Numbered from the stretch's first letter, positions 1-8,523 are shown. The stretch: 64,000 nt of DNA from Methanofollis sp. W23 (GCF_017875325.1 NZ_JAGGMN010000001.1:868001-932000), one strand, 5' to 3'. Numbers and translations: made by a program. Notes: a model not told the origin generated them from the sequence alone.

Positions 1-477
1 GAGCACCGTCGCCTGGCCGTCGAACCCGCTGATCGCACCGTGGATGAAGGGGATCCCCTTCTCGATGGCGACCTGGTTGAGGACGTACCTCGTCTCGAAA
101 TTGTCGAGGGCGTCGATGATCAGGTCGGCGTCCCCCACAAGGTCGGCGGCGTTCGCCTGGTCGATCGTCGTGGAGAGAGCATTCACCTTGATCTGCGAGT
201 TGAAAGCAGCCAGTTTCTCCCGCACCGAGTCGATCTTCCGCCGCCCGACGTCTTTCTCATAATGGAGCACCTGCCGATTGAGGTTGGTGAGGTCGACGGT
301 GTCGTGATCGACGATGGTGATCGTGCCGACCCCGGCCGCGGCCAGGTAGAGCGCAATCGGGCACCCCAATCCACCCGCGCCGGCGATAAAAATGTGGGCA
401 TGGTCGAGGCGTTCCTGCCCGTCTCTGCCAAAGAGCATCACCTGGCGGGCATAGCGATCAGTCTCTCCGGCCGACAC
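1..477 (-). CDS. ThiF/MoeB/HesA-family E1-like adenylyltransferase (3' part off window)
   Basis: Reading leftward from a GTG at 477, the product begins VSAGETDRYARQVMLFG, the typical start of E1-like enzymes that adenylate the C-terminal glycine of ubiquitin-fold sulfur carriers (MoaD, ThiS, SAMP). Residues about 34-40 form the nucleotide loop (AGAGGLG). An Asp follows the beta strand (ITIVDHDTVDLTNLNRQ), and the conserved Asn/Arg/Gln of the adenylation site are present. The gene runs off the left edge after 159 codons, so the CxxC zinc motifs and catalytic Cys cannot be seen. The GTG is preceded by GGGAGG at 8 nt and lies 4 bp after the IscU stop, so it is the third gene of an isc-like operon. 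A role in thiamine, molybdopterin or tRNA thiolation sulfur transfer is family knowledge; which one cannot be decided here. Confidence 0.9.
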   Translation of the reverse strand, partial: MSAGETDRYARQVMLFGRDGQERLDHAHIFIAGAGGLGCPIALYLAAAGVGTITIVDHDTVDLTNLNRQVLHYEKDVGRRKIDSVREKLAAFNSQIKVNALSTTIDQANAADLVGDADLIIDALDNFETRYVLNQVAIEKGIPFIHGAISGFDGQATVL

Positions 478-481
478 CCTC

Positions 482-889
482 TCATGCCTCCCGAGATCCT
501 TGCTCTTCCTGCCAGGGAGGGAGGCCATGACGCTGGCGGTAGTCATTGATCGCTGCGTGGATCCCTTCCTCGGCCAGCACCGAGCAGTGGACCTTCTGTG
601 GCGGGAGCCCGTCGAGGGCCTCGACGACCGCCCTGTTCGAGAGGTCCCACGCCTCTTTGAGGGTCCGGCCCACAATCAGGTCGGTCGCCATGCTTGAAGA
701 GGCGATCGCCGCCCCGCACCCGAAGGTCTGGAACTTCACGTCGGTGATGACGTCCTCCTCCACCTTCAGGTAGATCTTCATGATGTCGCCGCAACTCTGG
801 TTGCCCACCTCGCCGACGCCGTCGGCGTCAGGGATCTCGCCCTGGTTTCGTGGGTTCATGAAATGGTCCATTACTTTCTCGTTGTACAT
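482..889 (-). CDS. iscU: IscU/NifU-type Fe-S cluster scaffold protein
   Basis: This 135-residue protein matches the single-domain IscU family. It accepts sulfide from IscS and iron to build [2Fe-2S]/[4Fe-4S] clusters in the cytoplasm. The three cluster-ligand cysteines are Cys33, Cys58 and Cys102, and the Asp two residues after the first Cys (Asp35), which makes the cluster labile, is present. The start MYNEKVMDHFMNPRNQGEI is the canonical family N-terminus. It lies 4 bp downstream of iscS and 4 bp upstream of the ThiF-type gene, so the three are clearly one operon. There are no NifU C-terminal or ferredoxin domains, which argues for general Fe-S assembly rather than nitrogenase-specific NifU. 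Confidence 0.95.
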   Translation of the reverse strand: MYNEKVMDHFMNPRNQGEIPDADGVGEVGNQSCGDIMKIYLKVEEDVITDVKFQTFGCGAAIASSSMATDLIVGRTLKEAWDLSNRAVVEALDGLPPQKVHCSVLAEEGIHAAINDYRQRHGLPPWQEEQGSREA

Positions 890-893
890 GATC

Positions 894-2075
894 TCACCGT
901 GTCCTCAGTTCAGGGGGAGTCAGCGGGGACATGTCCCGCAGTCTCTGGACGATGCCGGGGATGGTCTCCAGCACCGTCTCGATCTCTTCCTCGGTCGTCT
1001 CTTCTCCAAGCGTGAGCCGCAACGATCCATGCGCCTGCTCGACCGGGACCCCGCAGGCAAGGAGGACATGCGAAGGTTCGAGAGACGTCGAGGAACAGGC
1101 GCTCCCGGTGGAGGCGGAGATCCCGTGGGCATTGAGCATGAGGAGGATCGATTCGCCCTCGATATACTCGAAGGCCACATTGACATTGTTTGGCAGGCGC
1201 CTGGTCGGGTGGCCGTTGAGTCTGGTGTGCGGGATTGTCAGGAGTGCGTGGACCAGGCGGTCCCGCATCCCGGCGATCCGCGTGGTGCGTCCAGGGAGGT
1301 CTCGTGTCGCCCGCTCGATTGCCACGCCCAGACCGACGATCCCTGGGACGTTCTCGGTCCCGGCCCGCCGGCTGCGCTCCTGCGCCCCGCCATGGATGAG
1401 GGGGTCGAGCCGTACTCCCTTCCTGACATAGAGCGCCCCGGTCCCTTTGGGGCCGGCGAACTTGTGGCCAGAGAGGGAGAGGAGGTCGATCTGCATCGCC
1501 TCGACGTCGATCGCCACCTGCCCGACGGCCTGGACGGCGTCGGTGTGGAAGAGGACGCCGTGCTTGTGGGCGATGGCGCCGATCTCGGCGATGGGCTGGA
1601 CCGTCCCGACCTCGTTGTTGGCCATCATCACCGAGATGAGGATGGTCTGGTCAGTGATCGCCTCCTCGACGGCGGCAGGGTCGACCATGCCATACCGGTC
1701 GACCGGGAGATAGGTGACCGAGAAACCGTGTTTCTCAAGCCATTCGCAGGTGTGGAGGATAGCGTGGTGTTCGATGGCGGTCGTGATGATGTGGGTGCCT
1801 TTCTTCTGGTGGGCAAATGCGACCCCTTTCAGCGCCCAGTTGTCGGACTCGGTCCCGCCTGAGGTGAAGAAGATCTCCCTGGGCGAGGCGCCGAGGGCGG
1901 CGGCGACCTGCTCGCGGGCATGGGCCACCGCCTCTTTCGACCTGGCCGCGATCTCGTAGAGCGACGAGGGGTTGCCGAACTGTTCTGTGAAATAGGGGAG
2001 CATCGCGGTGACGACGTCGGGATGGGTGGCGGTCGTCGCTGCGTGGTCCATATAGATGGGTGTCTCTGAAACCAT
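894..2075 (-). CDS. iscS: Cysteine desulfurase (IscS/NifS family)
   Basis: A 393-residue class V aminotransferase-fold enzyme that converts L-cysteine to alanine and passes the sulfane sulfur to the scaffold. The PLP lysine is Lys205 in SGHKFAGPKG. Other PLP contacts are visible (SGGTESDNWA near 72-81, HTDAVQAVG near 178-185). The persulfide cysteine is Cys327 in the loop STGSACSS, the group I (IscS/NifS) layout. The N-terminus IYMDHAATT is typical. The ATG at 2075 has GGAGAGAGG upstream; a second in-frame ATG eight codons in is less likely. First gene of the operon with iscU and the ThiF-like gene. The leader holds a hairpin (2098-2117), and the promoter region is shared with a divergent HTH regulator. 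Confidence 0.96.
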   Translation of the reverse strand: MVSETPIYMDHAATTATHPDVVTAMLPYFTEQFGNPSSLYEIAARSKEAVAHAREQVAAALGASPREIFFTSGGTESDNWALKGVAFAHQKKGTHIITTAIEHHAILHTCEWLEKHGFSVTYLPVDRYGMVDPAAVEEAITDQTILISVMMANNEVGTVQPIAEIGAIAHKHGVLFHTDAVQAVGQVAIDVEAMQIDLLSLSGHKFAGPKGTGALYVRKGVRLDPLIHGGAQERSRRAGTENVPGIVGLGVAIERATRDLPGRTTRIAGMRDRLVHALLTIPHTRLNGHPTRRLPNNVNVAFEYIEGESILLMLNAHGISASTGSACSSTSLEPSHVLLACGVPVEQAHGSLRLTLGEETTEEEIETVLETIPGIVQRLRDMSPLTPPELRTR

Positions 2076-2226
2076 TCTGTACCTCTCTCCTGCACCTGCA
2101 TGCCTTGTGGGGCATGCTCATGTGCATGTGCTCCTGCAGACAAAGGTATTTGTGTCACTGGGGCGAATTCACAATTGTGAATATATTCTTAACGTCACGT
2201 TCAGGCCATTTCAATGTTGTGATGCC
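2076..2226. promoter_or_regulatory. Divergent isc/regulator promoter region with palindromic operator
   Basis: Between iscS (minus) and the HTH gene (plus). A perfect 16-bp palindrome, ATTCACAATTGTGAAT, lies at 2167-2182 and runs into an AT-rich TATA-like box (about 2180-2190) placed correctly for the plus-strand gene. On the iscS side, GCATGCC (2098-2104) and GGCATGC (2111-2117) form a 7-bp stem with a 6-nt loop within the likely 5' leader, followed by CATGTGCATG. A symmetric element abutting the TATA box is what one expects of an archaeal repressor operator. That the neighbouring HTH protein binds it is inference. Confidence 0.6.
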
Positions 2227-2550
2227 ATGAAGTTGCCATGCCAGGTGATCGTCTGGAATGTCCTCCCGGCCATCAGGGCGGCGCTCGCCGAAGAACTGAT
2301 CAGATGCGGGGCCTCGCAGCAGGAGGTCGCGCAGATGATGGAGGTCGCTCCCTCCGCGGTCTCCCAGTACCTTTCCAAGAAGCGGGGCTACAAGATCGTC
2401 TTTGAAGGAGAGGTGAAGGATTCGATCCACCGGCTTGCACAGGACCTCCACGAGGGGCGGGTCGACGATCTCTCCAGGCGGATCTGCCAGATCTGTATGC
2501 AGATGCGCGAGGTGGACGAGCCCTGTTGCCCTGAGTTTGCCGTCGAGTGA
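2227..2550 (+). CDS. Small HTH (XRE-like) transcriptional regulator with C-terminal cysteine cluster (COG2522-like)
   Basis: A 107-residue protein starting MKLPCQVIVWNVLPAIRAAL, the signature start of the archaeal COG2522 regulators. Residues about 22-55 form a lambda-repressor-type helix-turn-helix (CGASQQEVAQMM...SAVSQYLSKKRG). The C-terminal 25 residues hold a Cys set, CQICMQ and CC separated by about ten residues, well suited to a metal or Fe-S cluster. It is divergently transcribed from iscS-iscU. By analogy with IscR/SufR, a cluster-sensing repressor of the isc operon and itself is a reasonable hypothesis but not shown by sequence. The reading frame extends further upstream, but the ATG at 2227 fits the family start and the TATA box position. 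Confidence 0.85.
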   Translation: MKLPCQVIVWNVLPAIRAALAEELIRCGASQQEVAQMMEVAPSAVSQYLSKKRGYKIVFEGEVKDSIHRLAQDLHEGRVDDLSRRICQICMQMREVDEPCCPEFAVE

Positions 2551-2925
2551 AATGGTTGACGGCTCTGGAGAGACCGTCACCTTTCCCACGCACGAACATG
2601 TCTCTCCCTCTTTCCCTTTCCCCCTGTCATAGACGCGGATGCCGGGGAGGCGGCACCCCTCCCGCCAGAGAGAATGATTTTGAAATTCTGCATGAGGAGA
2701 AAGCACGCCTCACGCATTCTGGATAATAATTTCTCGTCGCGTGCTCTTTTTTCAAGACTGGAGAACTGGTGGAGCCCTCACTGAATCACCGTCCCTACAT
2801 ACTCCTGGCCCTCGCGTCCCTGGCGCCATCAGCAGGGTCGCATGCAGATAAGGCCCCTATAAGGGATTTTCCTTCTCCCGGAAAAGTTAATCCATTTATG
2901 TGAGCATAACGAAAATAATTTGGAT
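2551..2925. other. Intergenic region, no gene recognised
   Basis: About 375 bp without a credible coding frame. The last 60 bp (AAGTTAATCCATTTATG near 2884-2900) look like an AT-rich promoter for the following regulator, with a TATA-like stretch about 26 bp before its ATG. No clear member of the local repeat family is seen. Confidence 0.5.
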
Positions 2926-3489
2926 ATGATGGAGGACAGGGAACAACGCCCGGCACCGCTTGAGTGCGAGGACGGAAGGACCCGGATACTGAACCTTCTG
3001 GAGGAGGAGACCTATGGACTTTCGATCTCTGACATCTCCAGGAAGATCGGTCTCAACCGCAACTCGGTCGCGAAGTACCTGAACATGCTCGTCGTCGCCG
3101 GCAGGGTCGAGATGCAGGTCGTTGGGTCGGCCAGGGTCTACCGCCTCACCCTGCGCCTCCCTGTCTCGGCGATCTTCCCCTTCCTCCCCGACGCCGCCGT
3201 CTCGATCGGGTCGGACCTCAGGGTCAGGCATGCCAATGCCCTCTTCTGCACTCTCTTCAGTCTTGAGGAAACCTCGGTCGCCGGCATGCAGATCTCGGAG
3301 ACTTCCTGTGTGTTCCTCCACCTCCTGGCAGGTTCTGGGGATCTCAAGGATGTGGTCAGGGGAACACGGGGCGGCAACTGTGCCTGGCACCTGCTTGAAG
3401 GAGCGCGCAGCAGGTACTTTGTCTGGACCGTCCCGGCGGTCTTTGACGACGGCGACTATGGGGCGATCGCGGTTGTACGGCCTGAATAA
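2926..3489 (+). CDS. Winged-HTH/PAS-type transcriptional regulator
   Basis: About 187 residues. Residues roughly 15-75 form a winged helix-turn-helix (RTRILNLLEEETYGLSISDISRKIGLNRNSVAKYLNMLV...). The remainder resembles a degenerate PAS fold (IGSDLRVRHANALFCTLFSLEE, then a signal-like strand ending FVWTVPAVFDDGDYGAIAVV). HTH-PAS proteins of this size are common in Methanomicrobiales; their ligands and targets are generally unknown. I took the ATG at 2926; another ATG follows directly, and a TTG at 2920 is also possible. No strong Shine-Dalgarno sequence precedes it, consistent with a short or absent leader. It appears monocistronic. Confidence 0.75.
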   Translation: MMEDREQRPAPLECEDGRTRILNLLEEETYGLSISDISRKIGLNRNSVAKYLNMLVVAGRVEMQVVGSARVYRLTLRLPVSAIFPFLPDAAVSIGSDLRVRHANALFCTLFSLEETSVAGMQISETSCVFLHLLAGSGDLKDVVRGTRGGNCAWHLLEGARSRYFVWTVPAVFDDGDYGAIAVVRPE

Positions 3490-3610
3490 GTGTGTAGTAC
3501 AGGTCTCTCGCCGCCGGGGCGGCGAACACTCCACCAAAGAGACCATCGAGAGGATCTCTCCAGGGCAAAGACCATAACATCAAACATGAGTCTGATCCAA
3601 AACCTGTTCA

Positions 3611-4003
3611 ATGGATGACTCAGAGATACCTGACTCCCATGATCAAACAAAGTGGATAATGTATCACCTGATGGCATTGGAGTATGGGCATGATAAATTC
3701 AAGACCACACTGTCTGAATTAACCGAAAAGAAAAGATTGAACAGAGCCGATCCATCTGAACTCAGATCGATTATTCGGGAGACCAAGAAATTAAGCCAAT
3801 GGTATCAGGGGTATATCTGCTATCATCAACGTGCTGCAATGGATCATATCCCCGAGACTCAGAGGACGAAATGGGAGAAAGAATTTCGCAAAATTGAGAA
3901 TAAATCCTACTTTAACACCTTCATCAATACATCCACAAAGAAGTATGACGCCTCGAAAAATGCTTTTAAGTCAGGTCATGACTTGATGGAAGAAAAAGAT
4001 TGA
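3611..4003 (+). CDS. Hypothetical protein, 130 aa, charged and helical
   Basis: I do not recognise this gene. The product is hydrophilic, rich in Lys/Glu and aromatic residues (WIMYHLMALEYGHDKF, KLSQWYQGYICYHQRAAMD), without signal peptide or membrane segment. The DNA is clearly lower in GC than neighbouring genes, which suggests horizontal acquisition. The stop (TGA, 4001-4003) is followed after 2 bp by the terminal repeat of a degenerate MITE. No operon partner is adjacent. Confidence 0.6.
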   Translation: MDDSEIPDSHDQTKWIMYHLMALEYGHDKFKTTLSELTEKKRLNRADPSELRSIIRETKKLSQWYQGYICYHQRAAMDHIPETQRTKWEKEFRKIENKSYFNTFINTSTKKYDASKNAFKSGHDLMEEKD

Positions 4004-4005
4004 GC

Positions 4006-4352
4006 GACTTTGTAGAATCAGACATGGCCCAGGGTTATGAAGATCTCTCTTTGCGGGTCTATGGGATATAGAGAGAGCAAGGAGGGATCCCCTCAATCGG
4101 CAACTCTCGGCTCTTTTTTTGAGAGGAGTTCTCCTGGTGTGAGAGGACAGCTGAGCCTTCCTCATTCTCCTGTCAGGCACCTGTCTATCATGTCTTCCGC
4201 CCATCTTTACGTAGGGTGGAGCGGAGCGAGCACGAGAATATCTTCGATTTCCGAGGGGTCAGGGGGTGACAGGAGGGAGTTTGAGAATGCTGAACGCCTT
4301 CGATGGCCTGCCTCCCACCACAGAGAGTCATCAAGAGGAGTTCTACAGAGCC
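4006..4352. repeat. Degenerate copy of the local MITE family
   Basis: The left end GACTTTGTAGAATC begins 2 bp after the stop of the preceding gene, and the right end reads AAGAGGAGTTCTACAGAGCC. The interior has diverged and is longer (about 347 bp) than intact copies (about 230 bp), and no target duplication remains. It fills the gap up to the UPF0114 pseudogene. Confidence 0.6.
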
Positions 4353-4381
4353 AAATGAAGGATGCCCCACCTCCATCCCTC

Positions 4382-4929
4382 CTATGTCCTGTGCTTGTAC
4401 ATGAAGAAGACACACAGCGAGACCGCCAGGATCGAGATGGCCATGAAGAGCATATCTTGCGAGGTCTTGAGTACCATCGTGATCATCCTCTGGAAGAAAC
4501 TGATGATCAGCACCACGATGACGACTTCGGTGATCCTGGTCTTGAGATCTTCGAGGCTGTAAATCTCAAGGATGTTATTGAACTCTCCTTCATTGCGTGC
4601 AACAATGATCTTTGAGATGAAGAGTTCGTAGACTCCGAAACTGAAGATCAACAGCACAATACCTATGAGATAAAAATCGACGGCCCCGATGATCCCGACG
4701 AGGATCTCATCGTGCCTCATGGTCATGTCAGTGATCGAGAGACTGTGCCACAGAGTTGTGACGATCTCGATCGAACCGACGATAAAAAGCACGAACGCAC
4801 TCAATATCCCGAAAAAACTGCGAGTATCACGATAAGACGCGAACTCCAGACCCCTCTCTCAAGGATCTGTTCAAGTCGGCCCTGAGTATTTTGCTCTCTG
4901 ACTCGTGGAGATGGAGGCGCGGGATCCAT
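4382..4929 (-). pseudogene. UPF0114 (YqhA-like) integral membrane protein gene with single-base frameshift
   Basis: Reading from ATG at 4929: MDPAPPSPRV..., GRLEQILERGVWSSRLIVILAVF, then a stop caused by a run of six T (minus strand, about 4811-4816). One extra T gives AVFFGILSAFVLFIVGSIEIV in continuous frame with the rest (residues through MYKHRT), about 182 aa in all, the usual length of UPF0114. Typical family features are the amphipathic N-terminal LE.ILE.. segment, FIVGSIEI, the VYELFISK segment and four predicted membrane helices. As written, only the TTG at 4804 could start the long part, with no leader signal. Sequencing error in a homopolymer, real inactivation and slippage are all possible. 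Function of the family is unknown. Confidence 0.75.
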
Positions 4930-6220
4930 TGTTCTCAGACAGTGCATCCAGATCGGCACATGAAGTTTTTGAAGAGTGCCTCTGGAGAACTCACACCCCT
5001 GGCATCAAGGATCTGGATCGTACTCATAGGGGAGTGTTCCTGCCATTCATGGCATATACTGATGACGGTCAGAGACGACTCGCCGGGACTATTTTATCTG
5101 GCTCTGTAGAATACGGCATGAGGCGAGCGCCCGCTTCAAGCATACGGGATGAAAATTTCATATCAAATTTGATCAATTCATGACTCTCATCCTTACGAAC
5201 GAGGAGCGAATCAAAGTCGAGCATCATGCCGCCCCTCGGCTATCTTCGTCGTGGGGGGTCCGGGGGGTTTCCCCCGGGCGCGAGATGGCAAGGAAATCTC
5301 GACGATTGGGGGCGGCCGATTCATCATAGGAATTTTCTATCCTCTGCGTATTGGCTTCAACGGGATATGGCGAGTTCAAACTCTCATACAAACCTGAAGA
5401 GAGGATCGTCAGGATCATTTTCATGGTAATTCGGCATGAACCCTGCGGCTCAGGTATAGGGAAAAAAATCGTGGGCCTTTTGGGGTGTGCACTGATCTGT
5501 GCTCTCTCCAGGGCAAGACATTACATAGGAACACCCTTGAATCGTCACTCCCAAACCCCAACGCCACACGATATAGTCGAGGACGGTGATACACCTCTCA
5601 TGGTCGTCTCTTCTGCCATCCACCTTCCATCTCCTGGGGGTCCGGGGGCCACACCCCGGCGCAAAGAAGAGGGAGGTGATAATGTCTGTGTATACAAAGA
5701 ATTGGCAAGGGTTTCTGCAGAACTGATCTCCAGGATCATTTTCATGGCAATTCCTCATCACTCTATCTGAACTGCTTCTGATCGCTCGCCTCATTCTGGT
5801 CGTCGGCGAAAATCAGGTCTTGTGGCCTTGTAGAAATCCTCACTATTTATGGGTGCAGGCGTGATTCTCCCGCCTTCCCTCATGAATCTCGCCGGGGGCA
5901 GAGTTCTCTGACCCCCGGACCCCCTTGAAGAGGGATTGCTGGCCACAACCTATCTTGGCGCGGGTGGTTCGTGTCGCGGCCAGCCCCTCGGCCCGAAGAT
6001 GGAGAATGACAGGCAAGTCATGGTCACATCAGGAATCGGCGAGTGGTTCTCCAGAGCAGAATAAGTGTAGAATCCCACTCATTCTCTCTATGATGGGGAT
6101 AGGCGGGGGGCGGCACCTCGACTCAAGAGGTATGCTCTTGATCGGCTTCAGGGATTCTGACAGTGTATTCCAGATAAAATATACATAGAATTATCTATTG
6201 TGCCCCCCGTGCAAAAATCA
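4930..6220. other. 1.3-kb gene-free region with decayed repeat copies
   Basis: I find no convincing gene. Fragments of the MITE family recur: a GGGGGTCCGGGGGG hairpin near 5250-5280, a right-half-like piece near 5570-5730 (CTGGGGGTCCGGGGGCCAC, then GGGTTTCTGCAGAA), and a left end GGCCTTGTAGAAATCCTC at 5824 followed by CGCCTTCCC and CCCCCGGACCCCC to about 5930. The last 45 bp hold the promoter of the lipoprotein gene (AAAATATACATAG, 6177-6189). Short open frames here are by-products of the GC-rich repeats. Confidence 0.5.
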
Positions 6221-7138
6221 ATGAGACTCAGAGTATTCTCACTGACATTGCTTCTTATAACGGTGCTTTTTACCGCGGGGTGTCTCTCTGAACCTGCCGA
6301 GATCAGCGTCGCGACCGAGGGGGCGTGGAACGGGTCCTACGTCCTCGACGACGGAGACGAAGTCGCCCTCTCCGGGGAGGGCCCGACAACCATCCCGCTC
6401 GGAACAGAGCCCGGCGAAGTTGCATGTAAATTCTATAAAACCAGTCGTTCTCCAGACCGAATGGTGGTGTCCCTCTCTCGCGGAGATACATTGCTCGTGG
6501 AAGGGAACACCTCGGTGCCAAACGGGATGGTCGGGTTCACCTGCAATCTTTCGACAGGGCGGTATGAACTGAAGGCACATACCGACGGTCCGAAAGAATA
6601 TCTCTTGAATGTATGGTACGATGGGCCGTGGGAGGCGGAGATCCCTGCAGACGAGGGGATGCGGCTGGTGAACGGGACCGAGTGGGGTTTTTTCCCCTAT
6701 AATTCAAGTGACCTGTCTATCCATATGGGCGCACGGAAACTTGATGCATCAAATAATTCGCTGACCATCGGCATCTATGACGCACATTTCAGAGAACTTG
6801 CCGGGAACCATACCTCCGAACCGAACGGCGCGGTGTCGGTCTCGTACGCCGTGGAGCCAGACCTCATCTTCAGGAGCGGGGTAAAGATCTCGGTCTCCTC
6901 TGAGGAAATCTGGAAGGGTTGGTATGTCGCGAATGAAACCTACACCTCCATCGAGGGGTTTGGAGATGATGAGACCTATTATCAGGGCGATGTAAGCGGA
7001 CCGATCCGTTTGAGCGTTCATAAATCCGGCAATGACGATGAGAAACTCTCTGTCAGCATAGAGAAAGACGGCACAGTCTTGAACAGTGGTGAAACCTCTG
7101 AAAAAAATGGAACCGTGACGCTCTGGGCAAATGCCTGA
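6221..7138 (+). CDS. Secreted lipoprotein with three internal repeats, function unknown
   Basis: 305 residues from the ATG at 6221. Residues 1-21 form a lipoprotein signal ending LFTAGC, so Cys21 would be lipidated and the protein held on the outer face of the membrane. The mature part consists of three repeats of about 85-90 residues, each opening with a strand such as ISVATEGAWNGSYV, LNVWYDGPWEAEIP or ISVSSEEIWKGWYV and closing with [ST]-x-PNG/KNG-x-V (VPNGMVGFT, EPNGAVSVS, EKNGTVTLW). Many N-x-S/T sites are present. A GTG at 6200 is in frame, but the TATA box at 6177-6184 would place transcription start beyond it. Not recognised by name; a beta-sandwich adhesin-like module is a guess. Confidence 0.75.
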   Translation: MRLRVFSLTLLLITVLFTAGCLSEPAEISVATEGAWNGSYVLDDGDEVALSGEGPTTIPLGTEPGEVACKFYKTSRSPDRMVVSLSRGDTLLVEGNTSVPNGMVGFTCNLSTGRYELKAHTDGPKEYLLNVWYDGPWEAEIPADEGMRLVNGTEWGFFPYNSSDLSIHMGARKLDASNNSLTIGIYDAHFRELAGNHTSEPNGAVSVSYAVEPDLIFRSGVKISVSSEEIWKGWYVANETYTSIEGFGDDETYYQGDVSGPIRLSVHKSGNDDEKLSVSIEKDGTVLNSGETSEKNGTVTLWANA

Positions 7139-7431
7139 ACTCTTGAGAGCAACCGGGAGAAGGGTGCCGATCGAAATACCCACTCTGTAGAATGTCTTGC
7201 CTCTTCCCCCCGACGCAAGCGCACCGGGGGTTTCACCCCCTGACCCCCGGGAAGAAGATTGAGCCGTGAAGGCATATTCTAACTCCCTGAAGAGGGATTA
7301 CCGTCCTCGACCTCTCGTATCTCGTCATGATAAGGAGGCGCAGGAGATTCGATGAGCCCTCTCTCTTTGATCGCCCGACAGTCAATCCCTCACAGATCTC
7401 CATATGCAAGGGTCACCGCCCTCTGCCTCAC
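7139..7431. repeat. Partial MITE-family fragment between convergent genes
   Basis: The centre (about 7190-7310) has TGTAGAATG, a hairpin around CCGGGGG..CCCCCGG and GAAGATTGAGCCG-GAAGGC, all hallmarks of the repeat family, but no paired ends or target duplication. The rest of the gap up to the pilin stop shows nothing else. Confidence 0.5.
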
Positions 7432-7959
7432 CTATAGATGGGGGACCATGATCTCCCCTGACGAGATCGGTGCGCCGGTGTGCCGGTCGATGAACCGATA
7501 GGTGAGAAAGTGACCTGACTCGACCGTGAACTTTCCTCCTCCTTCACCATTCCAGGAGAGGCTGTCGGCATCCCATTCGTCGGCGTACAGGACAAACCGG
7601 TCGCCGAGGTGCACCATGGAATTTTCACCAGGATTGGAAAAACTCTGGAGGTACGATTTTTTGTCATTATTGACGACGAGATGCGGCATGGCGTCGTCCC
7701 GCACCCCAAGGCTCACCTGCACCTGCTTGAGATGGAGCGGGTCACCGGCCACGTGCTCGAAGACGACCATATACTCATCAGTGTTCTCATCATGCATCAC
7801 CTCTGACGCGATCAGGCTTGCCCTGACCGGCTGCTCGTCCCCGCTCGCTGCACCGGTGGCGTAGACCGCCACCAGGGCCACGATGATCAGCGTGACCGAG
7901 ATCATCAGCATGACGCCGATCACCTCTGAGACTGCGTCTTCATCTACTCTTCTCATCAT
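7432..7959 (-). CDS. Archaeal type IV pilin (Pilin_N domain), pilin 4 of the minus-strand arm
   Basis: 175 residues. A short charged leader MMRRVDEDAVSEVIG is followed at once by a hydrophobic helix (VMLMISVTLIIVALVAVYATG), the class III signal layout processed by an EppA/PibD-type prepilin peptidase. The remaining 140 residues form a beta-rich head. The start ATG directly follows the TGA of the upstream pilin, with AAGGAGGG ahead. Last gene of the pilus operon that begins at 17513. Expected to be a pilus subunit or minor pilin; major and minor cannot be told apart from sequence. Confidence 0.85.
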   Translation of the reverse strand: MMRRVDEDAVSEVIGVMLMISVTLIIVALVAVYATGAASGDEQPVRASLIASEVMHDENTDEYMVVFEHVAGDPLHLKQVQVSLGVRDDAMPHLVVNNDKKSYLQSFSNPGENSMVHLGDRFVLYADEWDADSLSWNGEGGGKFTVESGHFLTYRFIDRHTGAPISSGEIMVPHL

Positions 7960-8523
7960 TCATCCCTCCTTCATGAGTATCGTGCTCGTCTGCACCAGCG
8001 TCCCACTTGGCAGGTGGAAGATCTTGACCTCCAGCACCGCCTCCTTCTCGATACATCTTTTCAGGTCGCCGCTCTCAAGACCGAGGAAGTCCCCGGTCGT
8101 CTCCAGGTTCCCGGTGGTGGCGACCGTGCCCGGGAGCCAGACCGCGTCCCCGAAGTTCTCACGGTATGGGTCTGACCCATTTCTGCTCCATGAACAGGGG
8201 AGGCGGAGATCTTCGCCTGCGTATGCCACCGTGTCAGAGAGTGAGGCATGGGTCGCCTCCTTCATCCTGCCGTCAGGGAGATGGACCCAGGTCTTGATCT
8301 TTATGTCCTCGGTCTTCACCGCATCCCCGCCCCGGTGCTCGAAGAGAAGGGCAAACGCCCCGCCGCGACCCGCCGGGTACACCGCGATCTCGGCTGAGGG
8401 TGCAGGCTTCTGCTCCTCGGCAACCCCACTGGCAAAGGCGGCGAGAAGGGCGGCAAGGACGACCACCACCGTCAGGAGGATCATCGTCCCGACCACCGGC
8501 GAGACCGCAGAGTCGTCTCTCAT
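7960..8523 (-). CDS. Archaeal type IV pilin (Pilin_N domain), pilin 3 of the minus-strand arm
   Basis: 187 residues starting MRDDSAVSPVVGTMILLTVVVVLAALLAAFASG. The SAVSPVVG processing box plus a 22-residue hydrophobic helix is the standard archaeal pilin start. The head contains the motif FEHRGGDAVKTEDIKI, which recurs in the other pilins here (FEHKGGD, FEHLSGD, FKHEGGD). The start overlaps the stop of the preceding gene as ATGA, pointing to translational coupling. The head lacks obvious catalytic motifs. Confidence 0.88.
   Translation of the reverse strand: MRDDSAVSPVVGTMILLTVVVVLAALLAAFASGVAEEQKPAPSAEIAVYPAGRGGAFALLFEHRGGDAVKTEDIKIKTWVHLPDGRMKEATHASLSDTVAYAGEDLRLPCSWSRNGSDPYRENFGDAVWLPGTVATTGNLETTGDFLGLESGDLKRCIEKEAVLEVKIFHLPSGTLVQTSTILMKEG

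Noticed and set aside
780-1862. 360-codon plus-strand frame across iscU/iscS
   Set aside because: Shadow of iscS; no domain, and the minus strand is strongly supported.
4905-5183. 92-codon frame after the UPF0114 gene
   Set aside because: Its 5' end overlaps the true start of the UPF0114 gene on the other strand, and the product has no protein-like pattern.
5925-6188. 87-codon frame before the lipoprotein gene
   Set aside because: Composition matches decayed repeat DNA, and its end overlaps the lipoprotein promoter.
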